Assembly (NCBI GenBank): GCA_016794425.1
Contig: JAEUHR010000033.1
Coordinates: 1 to 34,763 of the forward strand
DNA: 34,763 nt
Direction: 5' to 3'
Source of the DNA: Planctomycetota bacterium
GTDB taxonomy: Bacteria; Planctomycetota; UBA1135; UBA2386
The translations under genes were made by a program, and so were the position numbers. The notes under the pieces were generated by a model. The model ran no database searches. It had not been told where the DNA came from and was given only the letters and a program-made list of their open reading frames with translations. Below are positions 1 through 9,316 of the stretch, in pieces (within the stretch, counting starts at the first letter, position 1; each line of letters starts with the position of its first letter).

Positions 1-1734
1 CGCCAGGGTCACCGCGGCGGTCGGCGTCGTGCTCGTGCACGGCACCATCACGTCGAGGGACTGCAGATGGAGGCTGCAGCCCGCGATGCCGAGCAGACCC
101 AGGTCGATGCCCGACACCAACGGGGCCGGCGAGAAGAACAGCACGCTCAGGCCAATGCCCAGCGGCGGGACCGCGTCCGGCACGTTCGCCAGCGTCCACG
201 TGATCGGCACGGATGGACCGCTGCCGCCCGCCGTGATCAACGGCGGCGGCGCCGCTGACAGGGACAGGCTCGGAATGTCGGTGCCGAGCAGGTCGAACGG
301 CACCGCAACCGAGAGATCGATGCTGCCGCCGTCGATCAGGGTCGCACTGCCCGGCGCATAGCCGACCATGTACTCGACATCCGCGCCGGGCATTCCCACC
401 CAGACGTAGTGCACACTGCCCGTGGTCAGGTTGAACTGGATCTGGAACGTGTGCGGGAGACCGTAGTAGTTGGAGCGGACCGCGTCCCAAGTCACGTAGG
501 CGACACCGCCCATCTCCTCGAACTTGACATTGCCCACGGTTGGGTCGTAGTCGTGCCACGCACACCGCCATGCGTCGTCCGGCGAGTTCAACATGTCCAC
601 TGGATTCGCGTCGCCCGCGGGAGCGTTGCCGGCCCCACTCGACACGAAGCCGTTGTCGCACACATACAGCGTCGTCGTGACTCCGCCGGGATATGAGAAG
701 GCCTGGGACAGCGACACGGGCACCTGGCTGTTGTCGGTGAGGGGCAGCACCGCAGCACCCGACGACGGCGGCACGAACGACGTCGTGCCGCTCGCTACGG
801 AGTAGCCGGTACCCAGGAAGGCCATCGTCAACGAGGAGCCGGCGAGATCGAATGCCGCCGTGCCGGCCCAGAAGTCCTCGTAGAACGAACGCCCGGCGAT
901 GTCGTAGCAGCCCGAGCCGTAGGCTTCGTGGGTCGCAGGGGAGCACACCACCGACGATCGGAAGCCGCCCAGCCCGTTCGGCGTGAACACGACCTCGCGA
1001 CCAGCGATGTCCGGCGTGGTGGTGTAGTCTTCGTACAGCAGCCCGAGCGTGCCCGAGTCGGCCCCGAGGCTCAGATCGGATACTGGCGGGGAGTAGGAGA
1101 ACACGCCATCGCCGATCGACACGCCGCACAGGAGATACGCGTCGGGGACTCCGGGACCAACGCGCATTCGGATGCGGCCCGTCGCTTCCAGCGTGATGGC
1201 GAAGCTGAAGCTGCCGGCCACATACGTGAACTCGACGTTGTGCCAGTGGACCGTGATCTCGCCGCTGACGGAAGAGTCGACGTAGACTCCCCAGCCCCCC
1301 GACCCGGCGGCGCGAAAGTCACCGCTGAACCCGATCCGCGGTGAGGCGCCCACGGTTCCCACCATGAGCCCCGGCTCGAGACCAGCCCACGCGGGGTAGA
1401 TCGGCCTGGCCAAACCGTAGTATGCATTGGTCAGGTAGATGTCCCCATCGGCCTGCACGAACATGTGGGTGGCGAAGCCCGGGTTGGGCCCCAGCTGAAG
1501 TGCGCCCGCCATGGGGAACGCAAACCCCAGCGGGATGGCCGGCACCGTACGCCCGGCGTCGTCCGCAACCGGGTTCGACCAGTCGTACGGAACCAGAGCC
1601 TGCAACGCGCCGGTCGGGGCGCCGAGACACTGGGCTGTTGCGGTGCCGCACGGGACGACCAGCATGGCGATCGGCGCAAACACTGCAGCGAGAACAGCTG
1701 GCAGAACGGAGGCTCTTCCGGGAGTCAAGGGCAT
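1..1734 (-). CDS. Secreted protein with shared C-terminal domain, 3' end outside the window
   Basis: Reading the minus strand from the ATG at 1734 gives 578 codons without a stop, running off the left edge. The first ~35 residues are a signal peptide: Arg early, a long hydrophobic stretch, then TATAQ before CLGAP, so cleavage is likely before Gln or Cys. The mature part is rich in Gly, Ser, Val, Tyr and Trp and looks like beta-rich secreted domains. Around residues 290-440 there are patterns such as WHDYDPTVGNV and VTWDAV followed by FQIQF and a Gly-Tyr-Trp-rich stretch, of the sort seen in nidogen-like or adhesin-like domains. The last ~100 visible residues (with GIAGCSLHLQSLDVMVP) resemble the C-terminal domain of the secreted proteins at 12016 and 22363. 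No enzyme motif is visible. The start is chosen because the signal peptide begins there; no clear ribosome binding site precedes it. Confidence 0.8.
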   Translation of the reverse strand, partial: MPLTPGRASVLPAVLAAVFAPIAMLVVPCGTATAQCLGAPTGALQALVPYDWSNPVADDAGRTVPAIPLGFAFPMAGALQLGPNPGFATHMFVQADGDIYLTNAYYGLARPIYPAWAGLEPGLMVGTVGASPRIGFSGDFRAAGSGGWGVYVDSSVSGEITVHWHNVEFTYVAGSFSFAITLEATGRIRMRVGPGVPDAYLLCGVSIGDGVFSYSPPVSDLSLGADSGTLGLLYEDYTTTPDIAGREVVFTPNGLGGFRSSVVCSPATHEAYGSGCYDIAGRSFYEDFWAGTAAFDLAGSSLTMAFLGTGYSVASGTTSFVPPSSGAAVLPLTDNSQVPVSLSQAFSYPGGVTTTLYVCDNGFVSSGAGNAPAGDANPVDMLNSPDDAWRCAWHDYDPTVGNVKFEEMGGVAYVTWDAVRSNYYGLPHTFQIQFNLTTGSVHYVWVGMPGADVEYMVGYAPGSATLIDGGSIDLSVAVPFDLLGTDIPSLSLSAAPPPLITAGGSGPSVPITWTLANVPDAVPPLGIGLSVLFFSPAPLVSGIDLGLLGIAGCSLHLQSLDVMVPCTSTTPTAAVTLA

Positions 1735-1913
1735 GCGCAAGGAACGTGCGGAGGGAGTGAAACGGCGTGCAACGACCGCGGGTCTTTCGTCCTTGCGGCT
1801 GCCTCTGTTAGAAAATCCGGACGACTTGGCTCCTCCGAGCCCCCCGCGTCGATCGGTGTGCCGCAAGCAGGTGAGAGCCACAGGCGACGCCGCCGGGCCA
1901 GAGTGCGCACCCC

Positions 1914-1942
1914 TTGACACCCTCCAGATGCGGCGGCACGGT
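1914..1942 (+). promoter_or_regulatory. Possible promoter upstream of the sigma-factor fusion gene
   Basis: The 219-base gap between two divergent genes (1735-1953) must hold promoters for both. A perfect TTGACA lies at 1914-1919. The hexamer 17 bases downstream (CACGGT, 1937-1942) is a poor -10 match, so this is only a candidate, and an ECF-type promoter is equally possible. A small hairpin (GGCTC/GAGCC, 1828-1841) also lies in the gap. No Shine-Dalgarno sequence is visible before the ATG at 1954. Confidence 0.25.
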
Positions 1943-1953
1943 CGGCTGCGACG

Positions 1954-4830
1954 ATGACCGATGCACGCGAGTTGTTTCTGCGGCATCGTGCCGGCGACCC
2001 CGGCGCGCTGAACGAGCTGGTTCAACTCCTGACCCCCGGCCTGCTGCGCTTCACACGGCGCACGGGACTGCCGCCAGATGCCGCGGAAGATGCGGTGCAG
2101 GAAACCTGGATCACGCTGATCCGCTCCGCGGCGCACTACGACGCGTCCCAACCGTTCTTGCCGTGGTTGCACGCGGTATTGCGGCACGTGATCGTCGATC
2201 ATCGACGCCGAGAGCAGACGCGGGTCCGCGTCCTCGCGACGGCCTGCCCGCGCGTCGCAGCCTCGCGCCACGAGACCATCGCCGCGGTCGCCGCCTGCAG
2301 GGAGACCGCGGCCGCGCTCACCACCGCGATCGCCGGGCTGCCGAAGACCCTGCGCGAGCCGATGCGCCTGCACCTGGTCGAAGGACTGACGCCCAAGGCC
2401 GTCGCCGAACGACTCGGCCTACCGCGAACACTGGTACGCGTGCGGCTGTTCCAGGGTCGGAGCTGGCTCCGTCGCCGCCTGCCGCTCACGCTCGGAGTCT
2501 CGGCGCTGGTGCCTGCGCGCGACCCGCGTCCACGGTCCTTGCCGGCCCGGCTCCTCACTCGACGTGGCCTGCTCGCAGTCGCCGCCGCCTGCGTGATCGG
2601 GCTGCCGGCGCTGCTGCTGTGGCAGACCGCCACGAACGCGACGGCTGCGCGATCGGCACCGGCCGCCACTCAGGTCGCGAAGACGACCGCCGACGAGTCC
2701 GGCCCGGTAGCGGTCACCAGGACCGACCATGCCGTCCCCGTGCCGCCAACGCCGCCGCGCCTCGCGATCTTCGTGCGGGATCCGAACGGGAACGCCGTAC
2801 CGTCGGTCGCGGTGACGACGGAACCCGACGATGGCCGTGATCCGCGACTGCACCGGGAGACCGTGGTCACCAATGCGGACGGCATCGCGTGGTTCGCCAC
2901 CGCCGACACGCCGCGGTACGTGTTCACGGACCGCGGCGACAGCATGCGCATCGCCGCCGGCGCCACCCGATCGGAGATGCGGCTGTCGACGGATCGCATC
3001 GTCGATGTGATCGTCGTCGACTCGATCGATCGCCCAGTGGAAGGCGCCGCCATCTGGCTCGGTGCACGCGACGACGGCCACGGCGCCGTGGTCGCCACGA
3101 CTTCCGCCGACGGCAAGGCTCGGTTGAGGGCGGTTGACGACGGCGCCATGGTCGCGGCATTCGCGCCGGGTTGCCTGCGGACGGCACGTGTATCCACCGA
3201 CGGTGCCGGCCCCGTGAAGCTCCGAGTCGTAGCTGGCGATACAGCCGTCCGGCTGCGTGTGCTCAATGCAGCCGGCATACCGATCGAAGAGGCCGTCGTG
3301 ATAGCCGGACACTCGCTCGACGGCATCCGGGCCGCCATTCCGGTCGACGTGCCGTTGCTGGTGCCGCCGGCGCAGAGGACGCGCACCGACGCGCGCGGTG
3401 AAGGGACCGTGTGTGGGCTCGAGCCCGGCAGACACCCGATCCTCGTACTGGCGCCAGGTCACGCGCCGTTCTCGACGGATACCGTCGTCCATCCCGGCTG
3501 CAATCGAATCGAGTGCCGTCTCGCAGACGCGACGCCGCTGCACGGGCGCATCGTCGATCCTGCCGGGGTTGGCATCGCCGGGGCCCGTGTGCTGCTCCAG
3601 ACCGACGCGCGCACCGGTGACATCCTGCTCCGATCCGCCGCCGATGGAACGTTCGTCGCCGAGTGTCCGCCGCGGACCGGCCAGGTCGTTGCCGCCAGCG
3701 ATGACACCGAGGTCACGATACGAGCGTTCGACATGGCGATTCCGGCGGCATGCACGTTGACGCTGGTGCCGCTGTTCCGCTGGCAGTGTTTGCTCGTCGA
3801 CTCGAAAGGGCTGCCGCTGGCTGGCCACGAGGTCCGCTTCGCCAGCTCGGAGGAATGGGTCGAACGACCCGACCGTGTCGCGATCAGCGACCCGATCGGT
3901 GCTTTCTCGGTCGTCGCACCCGGCACACGCTACTGCCGCATCAGCGTCCGCGGCGCCGACTGGCCATTCGCGATCGAGATCCCCGCCAGCAACGTGCATC
4001 GCGTCGGCGCGAACTTCCGGCTGACGGTCGATCGACAGTTCATTCCGTCGGCGCGACTGCGTGGCCGCTTGCGCACTCACGACGGAATGGCGCTCGCCGA
4101 ACGCAGCCTGTCGTGTGTCATCACGCATCCCTCGGGTTGGCACCTCACCAAGGTCCGTGCCAGCACGACCGATCAGGACGGGTGGTTCGACCTCGGCCTG
4201 TTGCCGCCGATGCCCGTCACGCTGACACTCGATGCTCCGCCCGATGGCAGCGTGACCGGCATCGTCGGGACGTTCGAGCTCGCCCCCGACGCGACCCAGG
4301 AGGTGGATCTCCTGCTACCGGCACCGACCCGCGTTTCCGGCTCCTTCACGCTGCCGGACGGCTCGACCCCCAACACGACGACGGCCACGCTGCGGGTCCC
4401 GGGCAGCCAGGTGGCGATGGTGAGCCAACTGCACCGACTCAACCAGCTCGTTCTGCCCGGCACCTACTCGCTGGTCGTCGCCGGCGAAGGCCACGCGAAC
4501 CACGTCGAGGTGCTGCGTTTGGCAGGCAAACAGACCTGTGTCGATCGCCAACTCGAACGGACCATGGTGGTGAACCTGCATCTGGTCGACTGGCGAGACG
4601 ATGCACGCGAGGGCGCGGAATTCTGGGTCGTCACGAAGCGTGGTCGACTGCTGCTCCGCCACGTGATCGATCCGCACCTGCTCGAGCTGCCCACCATCGT
4701 GGACGAACTGCCCGCGGGGGCGCACACGGCCGAACTGCGCTACAACACTGGCCGCGTCGCGACGGCCGCGCTGCAAGTCGAGGCGACCGATGGCCCGCAG
4801 GATCTCTGCGTGGTGTTCGAGCCACGCTGA
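1954..4830 (+). CDS. ECF sigma factor fused to a membrane helix and large extracytoplasmic carboxypeptidase-regulatory-like region
   Basis: The 958-residue product starts as an ECF-type sigma-70 factor. Region 2 lies at about residues 8-90, with DAAEDAVQETW near 42-52. Region 4 lies at about 125-178, with an HTH of the form GLTPKAVAERLGLPRTLVRVRL. A basic linker leads to one hydrophobic helix at about 204-223 (GLLAVAAACVIGLPALLLWQ). The remaining ~730 residues should be outside the cytoplasm. They contain repeated beta-sandwich-like units with motifs such as GRIVDPAGVGIAGARV and DPNGNAVPSVAV, typical of carboxypeptidase-regulatory-like domains. The normal ECF length is about 180-200 residues, so this is a fusion with a built-in membrane anchor and a likely sensory or binding domain. 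I infer that the sigma domain is held at, or released from, the membrane in response to an external cue. No separate anti-sigma gene is adjacent. Confidence 0.9.
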   Translation: MTDARELFLRHRAGDPGALNELVQLLTPGLLRFTRRTGLPPDAAEDAVQETWITLIRSAAHYDASQPFLPWLHAVLRHVIVDHRRREQTRVRVLATACPRVAASRHETIAAVAACRETAAALTTAIAGLPKTLREPMRLHLVEGLTPKAVAERLGLPRTLVRVRLFQGRSWLRRRLPLTLGVSALVPARDPRPRSLPARLLTRRGLLAVAAACVIGLPALLLWQTATNATAARSAPAATQVAKTTADESGPVAVTRTDHAVPVPPTPPRLAIFVRDPNGNAVPSVAVTTEPDDGRDPRLHRETVVTNADGIAWFATADTPRYVFTDRGDSMRIAAGATRSEMRLSTDRIVDVIVVDSIDRPVEGAAIWLGARDDGHGAVVATTSADGKARLRAVDDGAMVAAFAPGCLRTARVSTDGAGPVKLRVVAGDTAVRLRVLNAAGIPIEEAVVIAGHSLDGIRAAIPVDVPLLVPPAQRTRTDARGEGTVCGLEPGRHPILVLAPGHAPFSTDTVVHPGCNRIECRLADATPLHGRIVDPAGVGIAGARVLLQTDARTGDILLRSAADGTFVAECPPRTGQVVAASDDTEVTIRAFDMAIPAACTLTLVPLFRWQCLLVDSKGLPLAGHEVRFASSEEWVERPDRVAISDPIGAFSVVAPGTRYCRISVRGADWPFAIEIPASNVHRVGANFRLTVDRQFIPSARLRGRLRTHDGMALAERSLSCVITHPSGWHLTKVRASTTDQDGWFDLGLLPPMPVTLTLDAPPDGSVTGIVGTFELAPDATQEVDLLLPAPTRVSGSFTLPDGSTPNTTTATLRVPGSQVAMVSQLHRLNQLVLPGTYSLVVAGEGHANHVEVLRLAGKQTCVDRQLERTMVVNLHLVDWRDDAREGAEFWVVTKRGRLLLRHVIDPHLLELPTIVDELPAGAHTAELRYNTGRVATAALQVEATDGPQDLCVVFEPR

Positions 4831-5057
4831 CGTCAGCCGCCGCCAACACTGCGCGCACGCCTCGGCGTCAGTGCACTGGAGCCGCAGATCGACCCGCGCC
4901 CGAGGCGATGCGCGATTCGGTCTCGGCACCCGGCGGCGCCATCGCGCCCCGCCGTCGGCCACGCTGCCGAGCACGCTGGTGATCGCGCTGCCGCAGCTCG
5001 GCGGCCAGCGCAACGTGGCACTGATCGAACTGGCGCCGCCGCCCGCCGCGAAGTGAC

Positions 5058-7496
5058 TCAGCGCCGGCGCCAGCGCACGACGACCTCGCCGGTGTCGTCG
5101 GCGACCGCGACCGACGCGGGCTCCAACACGAGGTCGTCGGGGAACGCGCACAGGCGGTAGCGCCCGGGAGCGAGGGCCCGCACCGTCGCCACGCCGTTCT
5201 CGTCGTTGGCGATGCGCTGGTGCAGCAGCGTCGGATCGTCGAGCCGCAGCGGCACGCTGCCGACCATGGTGACCGCGCCGATCGGTTCGATCGGCCCGGC
5301 GACACCCGCCTGCTGCGCTTCGGTCAGCACGAACAGCGCGTGCGGCGGCAGTTGCGCGAACGCCTCGGCGTCGGCGAACCGGAGCCGCAGATCGACGCCG
5401 CGCACGAGAGCGACCCGCAGTTCGGTCGTCGCCCCGTCCGCCGTGACCACGATGCCGGTGCGGCGCAGCGGCGCGTAGCCAGCCGCCGGCAGCGCCACGT
5501 GCAGATCGATGCGCCCGGTCGGCACGCGTTCGCGCCACAGCCCGGTCGCGTCGATCGCCGCCGCCGCACGCACGAAGTGGTCGCTGCCGGTCTCCCGCCA
5601 CAGTATCCCCCACTGTCCTGGGCCAACCTCGCGCAGCGGCGCCGAGGTCGCGGCATCGACGAACTGCACCCGCAGTTCGCCGAACGCAGACAACACGAAG
5701 TCGACGCCGGTGGCACCGGGCGCGACCGCCGCGCGGTGGCGCTCGACGCGTTCGTGTTCGACGGACACGTCGTAGTGCCAGGCGGCCGGCACCTCGAGCA
5801 CGTAGCCGCCGTCGGCACCCGTGCGCACCGTGCGCAGCACGAAGCCGTCGGCGCCCAGCACCGCGAACGCGCGCACCTCGATGTCGGCGAACGGCCGGCC
5901 GTCGGCGCCGACGACGCGGCCGGCGATCGTGCCGCTCACTTCGCTCCAGACGAAGTCGTGGCGCAACGAGGCGCCCGCCGTGAGCCGCAAGGTCGTCGGC
6001 GCGAGCTTCGGCCCGACCCGCGTGTCCGTGGCCCAGAGCTCGACGTCACCGGCCGGCAGCTCGAGCAGTTCGTAGTGGCCGCCGTCGGCGGCGACCAGCC
6101 CGGCGCTGCTGCCCGCGCGCCAGTGCACGTAGCCGTCGTACGGGGCGCCGTTCCGCCGCAGATCGCCGGCCACCACGGCGCAGGCGACGAGCACGAGGTC
6201 GCACGGCACTGCGGTCGCTGCGTCGCCGACCGTGAGCGGCGCCGACGCGGTCGGCAGGAAGCCGGCCTTCGCGGCGTGCACACGCAGCGGCTCGCCGCCG
6301 GCGGCCACCTCGAGCGTGAACTGCCCGTCGTCGCCGCTCTGCCGTTCGGCTTCGGGCAGCAGATCGGCGACCTCACCGGGCAGCGCGGCGGCGGCGAGTT
6401 CGGCCGGCGTCCATTCGCGCTGCTCGACGTCGGTGCCGACCTCGCCCGGCGCGACCCGCGCAGCGGGCACGCCGTTGCCGTCGGCATCGAGCACGCGGCC
6501 GACGATGCGGGCCGTGCGCGCCAGCGGGAAGCGCAGCGGCGGCGGCGGCGGTTCGGCGGCAACGGTCCAGCGCCAGCGCAGCGGCACGTGGTCGGGTGCC
6601 CGCACCAGCAGTTCGAGTTCTTCGCCGGGACCGGCGGCGATCCGGGCACCGCCGTCGCGATCGGTGACGACCGGCAGGTCCGCACCGTCGGCGCGGCGCA
6701 GCTCGGCGCCGGCGAGTGCGGTGCCGGTGGCGCGATCGACGACGCGGAGCGGGAACGCCTGCAGCGGCGCCAGCTCGAAGTCGCGTTCGAAGCGGCGCGC
6801 CTCGTGCAGCGTGAACCGTTCGGCCTGCGCCGCATGGCCGGACGCGGTCGCCTCGAGCAGCACCTGGCCGTCGACCCGCACCGCCTCGAGGCGGTAGCGG
6901 CCGTTGCCGTCGGCGGCCACGAGCGAGTAGCCGTCGCTGACCATCGCGCCGGCGAGCCCGGCGCCACGGCGCGACCGCACCTGGCCGACGACGACCACGA
7001 CGGCCGGCAGCACGAACCGCACGCTGCGCGAGGCCTCGGCGACGGCACGCTCGACCCCGCCGTGGCCGGGGGCGTGCGCACGCAGCAGGAACGGCGGCGG
7101 CACATCGGCCGGCGCCGTCAGCTGGAACCGCCCCTGCGCATCGCTGACCGCGACCGCGAGCGGCGCCGGACGACGCGCCGCGTCGGTCAGGCCGTCGGCG
7201 AACAACTCGACGTTGGCGCCGGCGAGCGCCCCGCCGCGCAGTTCCGTCACCGTGCCCGCGAAGGTGCACGGCTCACCCGGCGTCGCCGCCGCGGGCCACG
7301 GCAGACCGTGCGGCAGCTCCGCCTCGACGCGATCGGGCGGCGGCGCCGGAGTGGCGGCGGGAGCCGTCGTCGCGGCGTGGTCCGCGGCCACGGTGCCCGA
7401 CCAGGTGGCCGGGACGACGTCGCCGTGGCACCACGTCAGCACCGCGAGGCCGGCACCCAACGCGAGGGCGATGGCAAGCAAGGAGCGAGAACGCAT
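5058..7496 (-). CDS. Large exported protein with carboxypeptidase-regulatory-like repeats
   Basis: The 812-residue product begins with a basic start and hydrophobic helix (MRSRSLLAIALALGAGLAVL), read as a signal peptide or anchor. A Cys follows (LTWC) but the lipobox is poor. An Ala/Pro linker comes next, then repeated beta-sandwich-like units with motifs such as GTVTELRGGALAGANVEL, GRVLDADGNGVPAARV and GRVVGADGRPFADIEV, characteristic of carboxypeptidase-regulatory-like (transthyretin-like) domains. There is no sigma domain, although the extracytoplasmic part resembles that of the convergent gene at 1954-4830. The frame is open further upstream to 7808, but those residues have no protein-like character and overlap the divergent glycosyltransferase, so the ATG at 7496 is preferred. 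The role is unknown; envelope binding or structure is plausible. Confidence 0.82.
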   Translation of the reverse strand: MRSRSLLAIALALGAGLAVLTWCHGDVVPATWSGTVAADHAATTAPAATPAPPPDRVEAELPHGLPWPAAATPGEPCTFAGTVTELRGGALAGANVELFADGLTDAARRPAPLAVAVSDAQGRFQLTAPADVPPPFLLRAHAPGHGGVERAVAEASRSVRFVLPAVVVVVGQVRSRRGAGLAGAMVSDGYSLVAADGNGRYRLEAVRVDGQVLLEATASGHAAQAERFTLHEARRFERDFELAPLQAFPLRVVDRATGTALAGAELRRADGADLPVVTDRDGGARIAAGPGEELELLVRAPDHVPLRWRWTVAAEPPPPPLRFPLARTARIVGRVLDADGNGVPAARVAPGEVGTDVEQREWTPAELAAAALPGEVADLLPEAERQSGDDGQFTLEVAAGGEPLRVHAAKAGFLPTASAPLTVGDAATAVPCDLVLVACAVVAGDLRRNGAPYDGYVHWRAGSSAGLVAADGGHYELLELPAGDVELWATDTRVGPKLAPTTLRLTAGASLRHDFVWSEVSGTIAGRVVGADGRPFADIEVRAFAVLGADGFVLRTVRTGADGGYVLEVPAAWHYDVSVEHERVERHRAAVAPGATGVDFVLSAFGELRVQFVDAATSAPLREVGPGQWGILWRETGSDHFVRAAAAIDATGLWRERVPTGRIDLHVALPAAGYAPLRRTGIVVTADGATTELRVALVRGVDLRLRFADAEAFAQLPPHALFVLTEAQQAGVAGPIEPIGAVTMVGSVPLRLDDPTLLHQRIANDENGVATVRALAPGRYRLCAFPDDLVLEPASVAVADDTGEVVVRWRRR

Positions 7497-7575
7497 GCGA
7501 CGGAAGCGCGGCACGATAGCGATAGGCGGCGCTGCGGCACGGCCGCTGCGCGAGACTTCGCCGTGGTGGCGCTGC

Positions 7576-8559
7576 ATGATGCCGCCCGCGATGCCCGTCC
7601 CTGCCGAAGCCCCGCCGACCGACGCGCCCCGGTTGTCGATCGTGATCGTCAACTGGAACACGAAGGACCTGCTGCTCGCCCTGCTGGGCCGACTGCTGCC
7701 GGCACCGCTGCCGTGCGAAGTGATCGTCGTCGACAACGACAGCAAGGACGGCAGCGCCGACGCGGCGGCCGCAGCGTTCCCGCAGGCGATCGTGCTGCGG
7801 CAACCCAAGAACGGCGGCTTCGCCTACGGCGTCAACCGCGGCCTCGAACGCGCGCGCGGCACGTGGGTGTTGTTGTTCAACACCGACGCCGAAGCGCCGT
7901 GGTCCGAGTTCGAACGCTTCCTCGCCGCGGCCGAGCGCTGCCCCGGCGCCGCGGTGTTCGGTCCGCGCATCGTCGACGAGCACGGCCGCGCGCAGCAGAG
8001 CGCGTGGCAGCGCACGTTGCCCAGGCACGCGCTGCGCGAGGCGTTCGTGCCGGGCGGCGTCGCCAAGGGACCGATGCCGACCGTGGCCAGCGACGTCGAC
8101 GTCGTCAGCGGCTGCGTGTTCCTGATCCGCGGCAGCGTGCTGCGCGAACTCGGCGGCCTCGACGAACGGTTCTGGATGTACTTCGAAGAGGCCGACTTCT
8201 GCGACCGCGTGCGGCAGGCCGGCCACACCGTGCGCTGGCTGCCCGACGCGACGTTCCTGCACGTAGGCGGCCTGTCGGCCAACCTCGCCGCCGAGCGGAC
8301 GTTCCTCGCCTACCTCGAGAGCCGGATCCTCTACCACGCCGCGTGGCACGGGCGGCTCGCCACCGAATGGGTGCGCGGCTGGCTGCTGTTCGGGCACCTG
8401 TGGCGCCTCGTCGCGTGGAGCGGGCTCGCGCTGTTCGGCCGCCGCAACCGGGCCCGGCTCTACCGCAAGGCGGTGGCGCTGCTCGGCCGGCCGGGGCTGG
8501 TGGCCGCCGCGTGCCGGCGGCCGCGCGAAGTGCCGCCGCTGCGCGCGCTCGCCAACTGA
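7576..8559 (+). CDS. GT2 family glycosyltransferase (rhamnosyltransferase-like)
   Basis: The 327-residue protein has the hallmarks of a family 2 inverting glycosyltransferase that uses nucleotide sugars on the cytoplasmic face. These are LSIVIVNWNTKDLL at about residues 20-33, the nucleotide-binding VVDNDSKDGS at 51-60, NGGFAYGVNRGL at 79-90, the DxD-type NTDAE at 102-106, and the ED-containing FWMYFEEADFCDRVRQAG at about 199-216. The last is typical of rhamnosyltransferase-like and WbbL-like enzymes. The C-terminal part is amphipathic or hydrophobic and basic, consistent with membrane association. The start is uncertain: ATGATG at 7576/7579 precedes the conserved domain closely and lies 79 bases from the divergent gene. 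The acceptor is unknown; cell-surface glycan synthesis is the usual role. Confidence 0.87.
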   Translation: MMPPAMPVPAEAPPTDAPRLSIVIVNWNTKDLLLALLGRLLPAPLPCEVIVVDNDSKDGSADAAAAAFPQAIVLRQPKNGGFAYGVNRGLERARGTWVLLFNTDAEAPWSEFERFLAAAERCPGAAVFGPRIVDEHGRAQQSAWQRTLPRHALREAFVPGGVAKGPMPTVASDVDVVSGCVFLIRGSVLRELGGLDERFWMYFEEADFCDRVRQAGHTVRWLPDATFLHVGGLSANLAAERTFLAYLESRILYHAAWHGRLATEWVRGWLLFGHLWRLVAWSGLALFGRRNRARLYRKAVALLGRPGLVAAACRRPREVPPLRALAN

Positions 8560-8585
8560 TGACTGGAGTGGATCACCGCCGATCC

Positions 8586-8603
8586 GCTGCCTCGAGCGGC
8601 AGC
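8586..8603. terminator. Weak hairpin between convergent genes
   Basis: GCTGCC (8586-8591) and GGCAGC (8598-8603) form a 6-base-pair stem with a six-base loop in the gap between the glycosyltransferase and the convergent sigma gene. There is no T-run on either side, so its function as a terminator is uncertain. Confidence 0.25.
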
Positions 8604-8674
8604 ACGCGGCCGCGTTCGCAGCACAACCGATCTCGCGGTCCGGCCGTGCGGCGCGGGCTGCGCGCGGAGCACGG

Positions 8675-9277
8675 TCAGGCATCGCCCGCGCGCCGCAGGT
8701 CGCCGAGGCGCAGCGCCAACCTCGACAGGCCACGGTGCACGAGGTTGCGCACCGCACCTTCGCTGCGCTCCATGCGCACGGCGATCTCGCCGTATTCCAT
8801 GCCGCACAACCGCTGCAGGCTGATCGCCTCCTGGTAGTCCGCGGGCAGTTCCGCAAACGCGCGCTCGATGCGCTGCACCTCCTCCTCACCCTGCACCACA
8901 CCGCTCGGCGTCAGCAGGTTCGCCAGCCCGGCGGCACCCGCCGATGCGTCGAGCGGCAGTTCGCGTTCGCGTGCCGGCGAACGCCGGTCGGCGCCGGCGA
9001 AGCGTGCTTTGTCGACGAGCTTGTGCTGCGCCATCTTGTAGAGCCAGTGCCGGAACGCCGCTTCGCCGCGCCATTGGAACGTCGGCAGATCGGCGAGGAC
9101 TTCGCGCGCGACCGACTGCACCAGATCCTCGGGAGTCTCACGGGAACGGAGCGCGGCCCCCATGCGAAGGCGCAGCCAGCCCTGCAGTCCGGGCAGGTGC
9201 CGGACCAGCAGCGCTTCGATCGCCGCCGAATCCCGGCTCGCAGCCCGTGTGACGAGAGGGAGACTGGATTCGCTCAT
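8675..9277 (-). CDS. ECF-type RNA polymerase sigma factor paired with a Ser/Thr kinase
   Basis: The 200-residue product has normal ECF length. Region 2 is at about residues 20-95, with ETPEDLVQSVAREVLADL near 47-64 and FRHWLYKMAQHKLVDKAR near 75-92. Region 4 is at about 133-192, with LPADYQEAISLQRL, EYGEIAVRM and SEGAVRNLVHRGLSRL. This form resembles the sigma factors of planctomycetes that sit beside Ser/Thr kinases. The ATG at 9277 is only 40 bases from the divergent kinase start, so the two genes must share or interleave promoters. No anti-sigma gene is adjacent. I infer that the neighbouring kinase controls this factor directly or through a partner. Confidence 0.92.
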   Translation of the reverse strand: MSESSLPLVTRAASRDSAAIEALLVRHLPGLQGWLRLRMGAALRSRETPEDLVQSVAREVLADLPTFQWRGEAAFRHWLYKMAQHKLVDKARFAGADRRSPARERELPLDASAGAAGLANLLTPSGVVQGEEEVQRIERAFAELPADYQEAISLQRLCGMEYGEIAVRMERSEGAVRNLVHRGLSRLALRLGDLRRAGDA

Positions 9278-9316
9278 TGTGGACGTGGACAGTAACCCAA
9301 TCCCGGGACGCGTGCG

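Noticed and set aside
7497..7808. Upstream extension of the protein at 5058-7496
   Set aside because: These residues precede a clear signal sequence and lack protein-like content. The true start is at 7496.
5220..8837. 1205-codon open frame on the plus strand
   Set aside because: It is antisense to the carboxypeptidase-regulatory-like gene and overlaps the glycosyltransferase. It is Arg/His/Gln-rich with no motifs, so it is a GC-rich shadow frame.
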